In this document: positions 17,323 to 27,710 of the stretch, one piece after another | How positions within the stretch are numbered: position 1 is the first letter of the stretch | Layout: each line of letters begins with the position of its first letter | Program-made: the position numbers and the translations under genes | Origin: Streptomyces olivaceoviridis | GTDB lineage: Bacteria; Actinomycetota; Actinomycetes; Streptomycetales; Streptomycetaceae | Direction of reading: 5' to 3' | NCBI RefSeq assembly: GCF_014650115.1 | Contig: NZ_BMUI01000009.1 | Location: 186,001 to 250,000 of the forward strand | Length of the DNA stretch: 64,000 nt | Notes under the pieces: model-generated | Databases searched by the model: none | Seen by the model: the letters and a program-made list of their open reading frames with translations, nothing else | Told to the model about the DNA's origin: nothing

Positions 17323-17679
17323 ATGCCCCGCTACCTGTCCCTCGTGCGCATCGACGAGTCCACCGGCCCCGCCGGGGGTCCCAGCGCGGAGCTGATGCAG
17401 CGGATGGGCGAGCTGATCGAGGAGATGACCAAGGCCGGTGTGCTGCTCGACACCGCCGGGCTCACCCCGTCCGCCGAGGCCGCCCGGATGGACTGGGACG
17501 GCGAGAAGGTGTCCGTGACCGACGGCCCGTTCACCGAGTCCAAGGAGGTCGTCGGCGGCTACGCGCTCATGCAGTGCAAGGACCGGGCCGAGGCGCTGGA
17601 GTGGACGCAGCGCTTCCTGAAGATCCACGGCCCGGAGTGGCGGCTCGCCTGCGAGCTGCGGGAGATCGCCGAGGGCTGA
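17323..17679 (+). CDS. YCII/DGPF domain protein
   Basis: 118 aa. The sequence YLSLVRIDEST, a mid-protein DGPFTESKEVVGGY and CKDRAEALEW define the DGPF subgroup of YCII-like proteins. Such genes are commonly next to ECF sigma factors with a C-terminal TPR-like extension, which is what follows 43 bp downstream. The likely role is as accessory or target of that sigma factor. A purine-rich AAGGAG lies before the ATG. Confidence 0.9.
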   Translation: MPRYLSLVRIDESTGPAGGPSAELMQRMGELIEEMTKAGVLLDTAGLTPSAEAARMDWDGEKVSVTDGPFTESKEVVGGYALMQCKDRAEALEWTQRFLKIHGPEWRLACELREIAEG

Positions 17680-17722
17680 GCCCGTTTGGCCCACCGCCGT
17701 CCAGGGTGTTGCATGGTGGGCT

Positions 17723-18979
17723 GTGGAGACACAGCCCGCCACGGCACACGCCATCGAGACCGTCTTCCGCCTGGAGTCGCCCCGGGTGATCGCCGGGGTC
17801 GCCCGGATCGTCCGGGACGTCGGCATCGCCGAGGAGCTGGCGCAGGACGCCCTGGTCGCCGCCCTGGAGCGGTGGCCGCTGGACGGGGTGCCGGACAACC
17901 CCGGCGCCTGGCTCATGGCCACCGCCCGGCACCGGGCCGTCGACCTGGTCCGGCGCCGTGAGACCTACGCCCGCAAACTCGCCGAGCTCGGCCGCGACCT
18001 GGCCACGGCCCCACCGTCGTACGACGCGCCGGCCGACCCGGACGACATCGACGACGACCTGCTCCGGCTGGTCTTCACCGCCTGCCATCCGGTGCTGTCG
18101 CCGGAGGCCCGCACCGCGCTCACCCTGCGCCTGCTCGGCGGCCTGACCACGGCCGAGATCGCCCGTGCCTACCTGGTCCCGGAGCCGACGGTCGCCCAGC
18201 GGATCGTCCGTGCCAAGCGCACCCTGGCGAAGCGGAACGTCGCCTTCGAGGTGCCGTACGGCCCCGACCGCGAGGCCCGCCTCGGCTCCGTGCTGGACGT
18301 CATCTACCTGATCTTCAACGAGGGGTACGCGGCCACCGCCGGCGACGACTGGCTGCGCCCCGGCCTGTGCGAGGACGCGCTGCGGCTGGCCCGGGTGCTG
18401 TCCGCGCTGATGCCCAAGGAGCCCGAGGTGCACGGCCTGGCCGCGCTGCTGGAGTTCCAGGCGTCCCGCGCCACCGCCCGCACCGGCCCCGACGGCACAC
18501 CGGTGCTGCTGGAGGACCAGAACCGCGGCCGCTGGAACCGCATGCTCATCGCGCGCGGCATCCACGCCCTCGACCGCGCCGGGGCCACCGCGAGCGGCCC
18601 CCCTGGCCCGTACACCCTCCAGGCGGCCATCGCCGCCTGCCACGCGCGCGCGTACACGTACGAGGAGACGGACTGGCGCGCCATCGCCACCCTGTACGGC
18701 CTGCTGGCCGTCCGCGCGCCCTCCCCGGTGGTCGAGCTGAACCGCGCGGTCGCCGTGTCGATGGCCGACGGCCCGGCGGCGGGCCTGAGGCTGGTGGACG
18801 CCCTGGCCGCCACGCCCGCGCTGCGCGGCTACCACCTGCTGCCCAGCGTCCGCGGTGACCTCCTCTCCCGCCTCGGCCGCACCGCCGAGGCCCGCGAGGA
18901 GTTCCTCCGGGCGGCGGCCCTGACCCACAACGAGAGGGAACGGCAGCTGCTGTCGCGCAGGGCGCGCGCGTGCGGCTGA
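17723..18979 (+). CDS. ECF RNA polymerase sigma factor, DGPF-linked (ECF42-like)
   Basis: 418 aa, much longer than a plain ECF sigma. Sigma region 2 (GIAEELAQDALVAALERWP) and region 4 (LRLLGGLTTAEIARAYLVPE, QRIVRAKRTL) occupy the first 190 residues. The remaining roughly 220 residues are helical, TPR-like, with YLIFNEGYAA and ELNRAVAVSMADG, as in the ECF42 group. No anti-sigma gene is adjacent, in line with regulation through the C-terminal extension. The GTG at 17723 lacks a clear ribosome-binding site. Confidence 0.92.
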   Translation: METQPATAHAIETVFRLESPRVIAGVARIVRDVGIAEELAQDALVAALERWPLDGVPDNPGAWLMATARHRAVDLVRRRETYARKLAELGRDLATAPPSYDAPADPDDIDDDLLRLVFTACHPVLSPEARTALTLRLLGGLTTAEIARAYLVPEPTVAQRIVRAKRTLAKRNVAFEVPYGPDREARLGSVLDVIYLIFNEGYAATAGDDWLRPGLCEDALRLARVLSALMPKEPEVHGLAALLEFQASRATARTGPDGTPVLLEDQNRGRWNRMLIARGIHALDRAGATASGPPGPYTLQAAIAACHARAYTYEETDWRAIATLYGLLAVRAPSPVVELNRAVAVSMADGPAAGLRLVDALAATPALRGYHLLPSVRGDLLSRLGRTAEAREEFLRAAALTHNERERQLLSRRARACG

Positions 18980-18982
18980 GCG

Positions 18983-20203
18983 TCAGCCGAGCGGACGGCC
19001 GATCAGCATCGTCGGTGCCCCGGCGACGCGGGTGAGGAAGACGGTGGCCGCGTTCGGCCCCTGCGGTCTCACCTTCCGGCGCAGCTCCTCCGGCTCGACC
19101 GCCGAGCCGCGCTTCTTCACGGTCAGCGTGCCGACCTCGCGCTCCCGCAGCAGGGCCTTGAGCTTCTTGACGTTGAACGGGAGCCGGTCGGTGATCTCGT
19201 AGCCGGTGGCGTACGGCGTGGGCCGGGCCTCGTCGGTGGTGACGTACGCGATGGTCGGGTCCAGGAGCCCTCCGCCGACCTCCTCGGCCACCTCGGCGAC
19301 CAGGTGCGCGCGGATCACGGCGCCGTCCGGCTCGTACAGGTACCGCCCCACCGGCCGGACCCCGGGATCGGGCAGCCCGCGGCCGAGCAGCGTGCGCGGG
19401 CCCGGCAGCAGCGTGGCCCGCACCGCGCCCGGCGCCCCGGTCCCGAACCACAGCACCGCTTCCTTCACGTCGCCGCCGTCGGAGATCCACTCGGCCTCGG
19501 CCGCGGCCGGGACCACCTCGTGCGGGATGCCCGGCGCGATCTTCAGCGCGGCGCGGGGCGCCTGGAGGGCCGTCCCGATCGCCCAGGACAGCGGCGGCGA
19601 GTAGGCCTCCGGGTCGAACACCCGCCCGCCCGTCGCCCGGCCGCCACCCCTCACCGACGCGCCTCGCGCGGCCCCTCTTGACGGCCCGCCCCGGCGCGCC
19701 GGGTCCACGAACACCGCGTCGTACCCGGCGGTGTCCACCTCCGTGACATCGGCCTCGCGCACCTCGATCAGGCCGGCCAGCCCCAGCGCCTCGGCGTTCG
19801 CCCGCGCCACGGCCGCCGTCAGCGGATCCCGGTCCACGGCCAGCACCCGGATGCCGGCCCGCGCCAGGGCGATGGCGTCCCCGCCGATCCCGCAGCACAG
19901 GTCGGCGACGCGGGCCACGCCCAGCTCCTTCAGCCGCCCGGCCCGGTACGCCGCCACGGAGGCCCGCGTCGACTGCTCGACCCCGTTGGGCGTGAAGAAC
20001 ATGCGCCCGGCGTCCTCGGGCCCGAACTTCGCCACCGCCCGCTGCCGCAGCCGGGCCTGGCCGAGCGCGGCCGAGACCAGTTCGGCCGGGTGGTCGCGGC
20101 GCAGCCGGGTGGCCACGGCCAGTTCCCGCGCGGGCTCGGTGTCGCGGACCTCGTCGAGGAGGGCGCGGCCTTCGGGGGTGAGGAGCAGAGCGAGGTCGTT
20201 CAC
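18983..20203 (-). CDS. Class I SAM-dependent methyltransferase, THUMP-like
   Basis: 406 aa. The SAM-binding VADLCCGIGGDAIALARAG and the catalytic-loop-like FVDPARR indicate a nucleic-acid-type methyltransferase. The C-terminus (VKKLKALLRERE, GTLTVKKRG) matches the THUMP-like domain of a conserved actinobacterial family. An Arg/Gly-rich insert (about residues 185-210) follows DPARR. The target is unknown, probably RNA. GTG 20203 was chosen because family members start with NDLALLLTPEG. It converges on the ECF gene with 3 bp between the stops. Confidence 0.82.
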   Translation of the reverse strand: MNDLALLLTPEGRALLDEVRDTEPARELAVATRLRRDHPAELVSAALGQARLRQRAVAKFGPEDAGRMFFTPNGVEQSTRASVAAYRAGRLKELGVARVADLCCGIGGDAIALARAGIRVLAVDRDPLTAAVARANAEALGLAGLIEVREADVTEVDTAGYDAVFVDPARRGGPSRGAARGASVRGGGRATGGRVFDPEAYSPPLSWAIGTALQAPRAALKIAPGIPHEVVPAAAEAEWISDGGDVKEAVLWFGTGAPGAVRATLLPGPRTLLGRGLPDPGVRPVGRYLYEPDGAVIRAHLVAEVAEEVGGGLLDPTIAYVTTDEARPTPYATGYEITDRLPFNVKKLKALLREREVGTLTVKKRGSAVEPEELRRKVRPQGPNAATVFLTRVAGAPTMLIGRPLG

Positions 20204-20293
20204 CGGGTCATTGTGGGCCAGTCGGTGGACGGTGCGCCTCCGGCGGCGGTGTCGTCCGGGGTCGCGGGCCGGGGCCTGGGAGGATCCGGCACC

Positions 20294-21205
20294 ATGCGAG
20301 CAGTAGTACAAAATGACAAAAGTCGGACTCGTTTCCGGCGGCTGGCCCTCGGGGGCGGAGCCGCCGCGCTGGCCGCCGCCACCCTGCTCTCCGCCTGCGC
20401 CGGGCCCGAGTCCGTGCGCAGCGCCTCCGGCCACGGCGGCCCCGCCAAGCCCCAGGATCCGGCGGCGCGCCGGGCCGCCGAGCATGCCCGGCTGGCCGCC
20501 GCCGCCCGGCGCTGGGGGCTGGACCAGGTCCCGCTCACACCTCCGCCGCCCCCCGCGGCGAAGCCGAGGATCGCCGCCCGCGACGGATTCGAGGTGGACC
20601 ACCAGGAGGACTGGAACCTGCCCCCCGTCTTCACCACGGTCCCCACCCGCGACAAGGTCGTGTTCCTGACGATCGACGACGGCGCCGAGAAGGACCCGCG
20701 GTTCCTCGCCATGATGCGCGAGCTCAAGATCCCGTACACCGCGTTCCTCAGCGACTACCTGGTCAAGGACGACTACGCCTACTTCCGGAAGATGCGGTCC
20801 TACGGCAACACCCTCAACAACCACACCCTGCACCACCCCTACCTGCCGGGCCTGTCCTACGAGGAGCAGAAGGACGAGATCTGCGGCATGCAGGCCGTCA
20901 TGAAGAAGCAGTTCGGCAAGGCGCCCACCGTCTTCCGTCCCCCCTACGGCAACTACAACCAGGACACCCTGGTCGCCGCGAAGGAATGCGGCATCAGGTA
21001 CGCGCCGATCTGGAACGAGGAGGTCTTCGTCGACCACTGGGAGTACCGCGAGGACGACAAGCGGCTGCGCCGCGGCGACATCGTCCTCACCCACTTCCGC
21101 GGCCGGGACGACTGGGACGGCACGATGGTGGACGACATGCGCCGCTTCCTGAACAAGGTCACGCGCGAGGGCTACGCCGTGGCCCGCCTGGAGGACTACC
21201 TGTGA
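20294..21205 (+). CDS. Polysaccharide deacetylase lipoprotein (copy 1)
   Basis: 303 aa. A lipoprotein signal with lipobox LLSAC is at about residue 34. The NodB-type deacetylase domain has FLTIDDGAEKDPRF, the metal histidines in NHTLHHP, VFRPPYGNYN and the late catalytic His in DIVLTHFRG. The TIDDGAEKDP version departs from the usual TFDDGP. The likely substrate is an N-acetylated cell-surface sugar. Its TGA overlaps the GTG of a paralogous gene, so both are translated together. Confidence 0.88.
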   Translation: MRAVVQNDKSRTRFRRLALGGGAAALAAATLLSACAGPESVRSASGHGGPAKPQDPAARRAAEHARLAAAARRWGLDQVPLTPPPPPAAKPRIAARDGFEVDHQEDWNLPPVFTTVPTRDKVVFLTIDDGAEKDPRFLAMMRELKIPYTAFLSDYLVKDDYAYFRKMRSYGNTLNNHTLHHPYLPGLSYEEQKDEICGMQAVMKKQFGKAPTVFRPPYGNYNQDTLVAAKECGIRYAPIWNEEVFVDHWEYREDDKRLRRGDIVLTHFRGRDDWDGTMVDDMRRFLNKVTREGYAVARLEDYL

Positions 21206-22014
21206 GGCGGGCTCGGGGCCCGGCCGCGGCCCTCGCCGCGGCCCTGCTCCTGACGGGCTGCGCCCAGTCCGTCGACCCCATCGAACGCCTCGGCAAGAAG
21301 GCCGCCGAAGGGGTACGCCCGCACACCACCGCCCCCGACCACCGCTACCGCGCGTGGGGCCTGACCCGGCCCCTCGCCCGCTCCCCGGTGCACCCGGCCC
21401 GCCCGCTCGCCGAGCACCAGCGGACCGGCGCCCCGCCCCCCGTGGTCGACCGCGTCCCCACCCGCGACCCCGTCGTCTTCCTCACCTACGACGACGGCGC
21501 CGAGCGGGACCCCCGCTTCGTCGACATGGTCCGCGAACTCCGGCTGCCGGTCACCCTGTTCCTCACCGACAGCGTCGCCGCCCCCGGCTACGGCCACTTC
21601 GCCCGGCTGCGCGCCCTCGGCGCCGGCATCGAGAACCACACCGTCGACCACCGGGCCCCGGCCGGACTGCCGTACGCCGGCCAGCGCGCCGAGATCTGCG
21701 GCCAGCAGGACCGCCTCCGCACCGCGCTCGGCGTCCGCCCCCGCCTCTTCCGCCCGCCCTACGGTTCCCACGACCGCACCACCCGGCGCGCGGCGGCCGA
21801 CTGCGGCATCTCCGCGCTCGTCCTGTGGCGCGCCGCCCTGACCCCGGCCGGCCTCGCCTACACCCACGGCCCCCACCACCTGGGCCCCGGCGACATCGTC
21901 CTGGTGGGCCCCGACGAGTCGAGGGGGCCGGCCCTGTGGAGACGCACGGCAGGTGTGCTGAGGGAGGCGCAGGGGCGGGGGCTGACGGTCGGGCGCCTTG
22001 AGGACTACCTGTGA
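21202..22014 (+). CDS. Polysaccharide deacetylase lipoprotein (copy 2, diverged)
   Basis: 270 aa. Tandem paralogue of the preceding gene, with lipobox LLLTGC at about residue 20. It retains FLTYDDGAERDPRF, NHTVDHRA and LFRPPYGSHD, and ends in the same LEDYL. The segment that supplies the catalytic His in copy 1 (DIVLTHF) reads DIVLVGPDES here, so the general acid appears lost and the protein may bind rather than hydrolyse glycans. GTG 21202 overlaps the upstream stop. Confidence 0.82.
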   Translation: MRRARGPAAALAAALLLTGCAQSVDPIERLGKKAAEGVRPHTTAPDHRYRAWGLTRPLARSPVHPARPLAEHQRTGAPPPVVDRVPTRDPVVFLTYDDGAERDPRFVDMVRELRLPVTLFLTDSVAAPGYGHFARLRALGAGIENHTVDHRAPAGLPYAGQRAEICGQQDRLRTALGVRPRLFRPPYGSHDRTTRRAAADCGISALVLWRAALTPAGLAYTHGPHHLGPGDIVLVGPDESRGPALWRRTAGVLREAQGRGLTVGRLEDYL

Positions 22015-22058
22015 GGGCCGGCCGCACACCGCGATTCCGGCCGACGCGCCGCGGTCAA

Positions 22059-22085
22059 TTGGCACTCCGCTTGACCGAGTGCTAA
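22059..22085 (+). promoter_or_regulatory. CIRCE operator 1 with groES promoter
   Basis: TTGGCACTC-N9-GAGTGCTAA matches the CIRCE consensus with one mismatch. It overlaps a promoter: -35 TTGACC (22071-22076), 18-bp spacer, -10 TAGTCT (22095-22100). HrcA repression of groES-groEL1 is therefore expected. Confidence 0.9.
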
Positions 22086-22105
22086 TCGCGGTCATAGTCT
22101 CGGCT

Positions 22106-22132
22106 CTGGCACTCCCCCCTGGAGAGTGCCAG
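22106..22132 (+). promoter_or_regulatory. CIRCE operator 2
   Basis: CTGGCACTC-N9-GAGTGCCAG is a perfect inverted repeat placed right at the predicted transcription start. Two tandem HrcA sites before groES are consistent with tight heat-shock control. Confidence 0.88.
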
Positions 22133-22233
22133 ACAAACGCGACGGGCAGGTCCGGCACCCGCGACGACGGATCGACCTGGTCGCCACCTCAGACAGTTAA
22201 CCCCGTGAGATCTCCGAAGGGGGAGGTCGGATC

Positions 22234-22542
22234 GTGACGACCGCCAGCTCCAAGGTTGCCATCAAGCCGCTCGAGGACCGCATCGTGGTCCAGCCGCTGG
22301 ACGCCGAGCAGACCACGGCCTCTGGCCTGGTCATCCCGGACACCGCGAAGGAGAAGCCCCAGGAGGGCGCCGTCCTCGCCGTGGGCCCGGGCCGGTTCGA
22401 GAACGGCGAGCGTCTGCCGCTCGACGTCAAGGTCGGCGACGTCGTGCTGTACAGCAAGTACGGCGGCACCGAGGTGAAGTACAACGGCGACGAGTACCTC
22501 GTCCTCTCGGCTCGCGACGTCCTCGCGATCATCGAGAAGTAA
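22234..22542 (+). CDS. groES: Co-chaperonin GroES
   Basis: 102 aa, standard length. Forms the heptameric lid of the GroEL folding chamber. Diagnostic sequences are KPLEDRIVVQ near the N-terminus, the mobile-loop region TTASGLVIPDTAKEKPQEG and YSKYGGTEVKYNG. GTG start with GGGGGAGG about 10 nt upstream. It lies 119 bp before groEL1 with a hairpin in the gap. Confidence 0.98.
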   Translation: MTTASSKVAIKPLEDRIVVQPLDAEQTTASGLVIPDTAKEKPQEGAVLAVGPGRFENGERLPLDVKVGDVVLYSKYGGTEVKYNGDEYLVLSARDVLAIIEK

Positions 22543-22568
22543 TCACCTCAAGCGACTCTCCGCTTTGA

Positions 22569-22627
22569 GCTGCGCCCCTGGCCCCCGCGACCGATAAGAA
22601 GCCGGGCGCCCGGGGCGCAGCGTCTTT
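22569..22627 (+). terminator. Terminator-like hairpin between groES and groEL1
   Basis: GCTGCGCCCC (22569-22578) pairs perfectly with GGGGCGCAGC (22612-22621) and is followed by GTCTTTT. It lies inside the operon, so it probably terminates part of the transcripts or protects a processed groES mRNA. Confidence 0.7.
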
Positions 22628-22661
22628 TCACCCACAGATTTCCGAGAGGGCTCCCGCTGTC

Positions 22662-24290
<1,629 letters not shown>

Positions 24291-24307
24291 GCCCAGCGCT
24301 CTTGAGT

Positions 24308-24343
24308 GAAGGCCCGGCACCCCGGTGAGGGGGCCGGGCCTTC
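24308..24343 (+). terminator. groES-groEL1 operon terminator
   Basis: GAAGGCCCGGC (24308-24318) pairs with GCCGGGCCTTC (24333-24343) 17 bp after the groEL1 stop. It probably also serves the convergent gene. Confidence 0.8.
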
Positions 24344-24384
24344 GCCCTGTCCGCTGCTCCCAAGCGGCCGCTGCTCCGAAGCGG

Positions 24385-25092
24385 CTACTGCTCCAACGCG
24401 TCGAGCGCGCCCAGTTGCTGCATCAGCCCGAGCTGGTCGTGCTGCCACCACAGCTCGGCGATCTTGCCGTTGTCGCCGAACCGGAACAGCGCCATCCCGG
24501 TCATGGTGACCTGCCTGCCGGTGGACGCGATCCCCAGGAAATCGCCCTGGTGCGTGGCGTACCAGGTCCACCGCGCGCAGGCCCGGTCGCCCTGCGTGAG
24601 CACATCCTCGACCGTGAACGCGAAGTCGAAGGCGCCGCGCCACATCCGGAACTCGGCGCGGACGTTGTCCAGCCCGATGGTGTCCTGCGGGTTCATCGGA
24701 TCATGGCTGTGGATGTCCTCGTCCAGCAGGCCGTTGAGCGGCGGCAGCTCGCCCTCGGTGCACAGCGCCTCGAAGAACGAGCGCACCATGCCCTCGGACA
24801 GGCTCTCGTCCCGTACGACGTCCAGGTCGATGAACGTCGGCATCTCGTCGCACAGCGCGACCAGCCCCCGGAAGATCCGGTCGGTCTCCGGGAGGTTCGA
24901 GTTCCGCATCGCGTCCTCGTACGACGGGAACTCCACCACTTCGACGACGTGCGAGGCGTCCGAGCGGTCCGTGCCCATCACCGCGTGCGTCGCCGTCCGC
25001 CTGCCCTTGGTCTGCTGGACCCAGTCGTCCATGAGCCGGTTCATCTCGTCCAGCCGGCTCGTCCTGCACTCGATGAGCTGTACGAAGGTCAT
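24385..25092 (-). CDS. SnoaL-like polyketide-cyclase/NTF2 fold protein
   Basis: 235 aa with two parts. Residues 1-90 look like a dimeric alpha-beta-barrel domain (MTFVQLIECRTSRLDEMNRL, VVEVVEFPSYEDAM). Residues 95-235 form an NTF2/SnoaL-type domain (TIGLDNVRAEFRMWRGAFDF, GKIAELWWQHDQLGLMQQLG). The second domain resembles ester cyclases, but no polyketide genes are nearby, so a general stress or detoxification role is as likely. ATG 25092 begins the first domain. Confidence 0.75.
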   Translation of the reverse strand: MTFVQLIECRTSRLDEMNRLMDDWVQQTKGRRTATHAVMGTDRSDASHVVEVVEFPSYEDAMRNSNLPETDRIFRGLVALCDEMPTFIDLDVVRDESLSEGMVRSFFEALCTEGELPPLNGLLDEDIHSHDPMNPQDTIGLDNVRAEFRMWRGAFDFAFTVEDVLTQGDRACARWTWYATHQGDFLGIASTGRQVTMTGMALFRFGDNGKIAELWWQHDQLGLMQQLGALDALEQ

Positions 25093-25166
25093 GCGCCGCC
25101 TCCGGCCCCCCTGGTCCGGTACCGTCCCGCCCATTTTCCCACCGGGACGGCGGCGCCACCCGCCCG

Positions 25167-25940
25167 CTACCGCGGCCCGTACTTGCGCCCGGTCCGGGAG
25201 CTGACCCCGCCCAGCAGCCCGCGCGGCGCCACCTTCACCAGCCCCATCAGCGCCTTGTACCGGGGGTCGGGGATGGACAGCGTCTTGCCACGCGCGAGGT
25301 CGGACAGGGCCGCCGCGACCAGCTTGTCGGCGTCCAGCCACATCCAGCCCGGGATGTTGTCCGTGCCCATCCCGGCCCGCTGGTGGAACTCGGTGCGCAC
25401 GAACCCCGGGCACAGCGCCATCAGCCGGACCCCGCTGCCGGCCAGGTCCTTGGCCGCGCCCTGGGTGAACTGCACGACCCACGCCTTGGACGCGCCGTAG
25501 GTGCCGCGCGGGACGAACGCGGCCACCGAGGCGACGTTCACCACCCCGCCCCGGCCGCGCTCGCGCATCGCCTCGGCCGCCGCCGACGTCAGCCGGAGCA
25601 CCGCCTCGCAGTGCACCTTGAGCATCCGCAGCTCGTCCGCCATCGGTACCTCCAGATAGCGGCCCTTGTTGCCGAAGCCGGCGTTGTTGACCAGCAGGTC
25701 GACCGGGTTCTTTCGGTCGCCGAGCCGGTCGGCCACCGTCTCGATGCCCTTGTCCTGCGCCAGGTCGGCGGTCAGCACCTCCACCTCGATGCCGTGCCGG
25801 TCGTGCAGTTCCGTCGCCTGCTCGCGCAGCCGCTTGGTGTCCCGCGCGACCAGGACGAGGTCATGCCCGTCAGCCGCCAGCCGCCGCGCGAACGCGGCAC
25901 CGATCCCCGCGGTCGATCCCGTAATCAGAGCCGTTGTCAT
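25167..25940 (-). CDS. SDR family NAD(P)-dependent oxidoreductase
   Basis: 257 aa. NAD(P)-binding TGSTAGIG is at residues 8-15, with the structural NNAG, catalytic Ser in NVASVAAF and YGASK. The sequence resembles the DltE/SadH-type 'classical' SDRs of actinobacteria. The substrate is unknown. It lies 74 bp upstream of the SnoaL-like gene on the same strand, so they are possibly cotranscribed. Confidence 0.85.
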   Translation of the reverse strand: MTTALITGSTAGIGAAFARRLAADGHDLVLVARDTKRLREQATELHDRHGIEVEVLTADLAQDKGIETVADRLGDRKNPVDLLVNNAGFGNKGRYLEVPMADELRMLKVHCEAVLRLTSAAAEAMRERGRGGVVNVASVAAFVPRGTYGASKAWVVQFTQGAAKDLAGSGVRLMALCPGFVRTEFHQRAGMGTDNIPGWMWLDADKLVAAALSDLARGKTLSIPDPRYKALMGLVKVAPRGLLGGVSSRTGRKYGPR

Positions 25941-26011
25941 GGCCCAAGCGTAGTGACCCGGACCGACAGCCTCAGCGGTCCGCGCGCCGTGCCCGGTGCT
26001 CTGCCGGCGGG

Positions 26012-26683
26012 TTACCGGACTCCGTGCTCGGCCACGTACGCCCGGGCCTTCGCCAGCGTCTCGGAGTGCAGCGCCGTGCCCGCCGCGAGCAGCCGGGGCA
26101 GCAGCTCCCGCTCGGTGGTGACCGCGCGGAACTGCATCGACGCCGTCACGCCGTGGTCCGGCCGGTGCACGATCTCGACCGGATCGCCCGCCCGGATCTC
26201 ACCCGGCTCGATCACCCGGAGGTAGGCACCCGTTGCGCCCTTCTGCGTGAATCTCCTGACCCAGCCGCGCTCGCCCAGATGGCCCTGGAAGGTGGCGCAC
26301 GGAATGCGGCCGGAGGTCACTTCCAGTACGACGGTGGGACCGATCCGCCAGCGCTCTCCGATCAGCGCCCCGGAGACGTCCAGACCGTCCGTCGTGAGGT
26401 TCTCGCCGAAGCACCCGTTGGCCAACGATCTGCCGAGTTCGCGCTCCCAGGCGTCGAGGTCCTCCCGGGCGTACGCGTACACCGCCTGTTCGTCCCCGCC
26501 GTGGTAGCGCGTGTCGCACACCGCGTCCCCGGCGAGCCCGCCCGCGCCGACGCCCTTGGGTCCGGGCGCCGCCACCGGCACCGGGCCGTCGGCCGGGTGC
26601 TTGTCTATGCCGGTGAGGCCGTCCGGCTGGTTCGTGTAGGGCACCTGCCGGGGCCGGCCCAGATTGACCGAGAGAAGCTTCAT
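26012..26683 (-). CDS. MOSC domain protein
   Basis: 223 aa. The MOSC (molybdenum cofactor sulfurase C-terminal) beta-barrel is recognised from GDAVCDTRYHGGDEQAVYAY, GENLTTDGLDVSG and the conserved Cys in SGRIPCATFQ. The length and MKLLSVNLG start match stand-alone YiiM-like proteins, which reduce N-hydroxylated compounds with molybdenum cofactor. Function here is inferred. It is divergent from the LysR gene across 80 bp. Confidence 0.85.
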   Translation of the reverse strand: MKLLSVNLGRPRQVPYTNQPDGLTGIDKHPADGPVPVAAPGPKGVGAGGLAGDAVCDTRYHGGDEQAVYAYAREDLDAWERELGRSLANGCFGENLTTDGLDVSGALIGERWRIGPTVVLEVTSGRIPCATFQGHLGERGWVRRFTQKGATGAYLRVIEPGEIRAGDPVEIVHRPDHGVTASMQFRAVTTERELLPRLLAAGTALHSETLAKARAYVAEHGVR

Positions 26684-26763
26684 CCCGGCACGGTAAGCGA
26701 TCCGGGCCCAAAGCGTCGACGCATTATCCGGCACTCCTTCCAAGGCTGCCTTATGCTCGTCGG

Positions 26764-27678
26764 GTGATCGAGGCCCGTCATCTCCGTGTCCTGCGCGCCG
26801 TCGCCACCACCGGTTCCTTCTCGGCGGCCGCACGCCAGCTGGGCTGCACCCAGCCCGCCGTCAGCCAGCAGATGAAGGCCCTGGAAGCCTCGGTCGGCAC
26901 CCCGCTGCTGGTCCGCACCGGGCGCGAGATGCGCCTGACCCAGGCCGGTGAGGCCCTGGTCCGGCACGCCTCCGGCATCCTCGCCGGGCTCACCGCGGCC
27001 GAGGAGGAGGTCGCCGCCATCGCCGGCCTGCGCGCGGGCCGGGTCCGGCTGGTCTCCTTCCCCAGCGGCAGCTCCACCCTGGTCCCCACCGCCCTGGCCG
27101 CCCTGCGCGCGGGCCACCCCGGCACCCGCGTCTCCCTGGAGGAGGCCGAACCGCCGAGGTCCGTGGAACTGCTCCGCGAAGGCGACTGCGACCTGGCCCT
27201 GGCCTTCCGCTACGAGGGGGCGGCGGTCGCCGAGGACTGGGACGACCTCGTCGTGCGCCCCCTGCTGACGGACCGCCTGGTCGCCCTGGTGCCCGAACGG
27301 CACCGGCTCGCGCGCGCGGACAGCGTCGCCATCGGCGAGCTGGCCCACGAGCCCTGGATCGCGGGCTGCCCGCGCTGCCGCGGCCAGCTGGTCGAAGTGT
27401 GCGAGGGGGCCGGGTTCACCCCGCGCATCGACTTCGCCACCGACGACTATCCGGCCGTGATCGGCCTGGTCGGCGCCGGCCTGGGCGTCGCCGTCCTGCC
27501 CCAGCTGGCCGTGGAGTCGGTACGGCCGCGGGGCGTGCGCACGGTACGGCTGGAACCGGCGGTACGGCGGGAGATCGTCGCCCTCACCCTGCCCGACCTG
27601 GCCCAGGTGCCGGCGGTGTCGGCCACGCTGGAGCAGCTGGCGCGGGCGGCGCGGGCGGCAGGGCGCGGCCAGGTCTAG
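26764..27678 (+). CDS. LysR family transcriptional regulator
   Basis: 304 aa. The winged helix-turn-helix is at residues 3-60 (ATTGSFSAAARQLGCTQPAV, SQQMKALEASVG), followed by a type-2 periplasmic-binding-like effector domain. TATGCT (26752-26757) ends 6 nt before the GTG, suggesting a leaderless transcript. The divergent MOSC gene across an 80-bp gap is the natural first target. The palindrome CCTTCCAAGG (26736-26745) lies in that gap. Confidence 0.9.
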   Translation: MIEARHLRVLRAVATTGSFSAAARQLGCTQPAVSQQMKALEASVGTPLLVRTGREMRLTQAGEALVRHASGILAGLTAAEEEVAAIAGLRAGRVRLVSFPSGSSTLVPTALAALRAGHPGTRVSLEEAEPPRSVELLREGDCDLALAFRYEGAAVAEDWDDLVVRPLLTDRLVALVPERHRLARADSVAIGELAHEPWIAGCPRCRGQLVEVCEGAGFTPRIDFATDDYPAVIGLVGAGLGVAVLPQLAVESVRPRGVRTVRLEPAVRREIVALTLPDLAQVPAVSATLEQLARAARAAGRGQV

Positions 27679-27710
27679 CCGCAGAAGAGGGGGTCACGGA
27701 GCCGCGGGGC

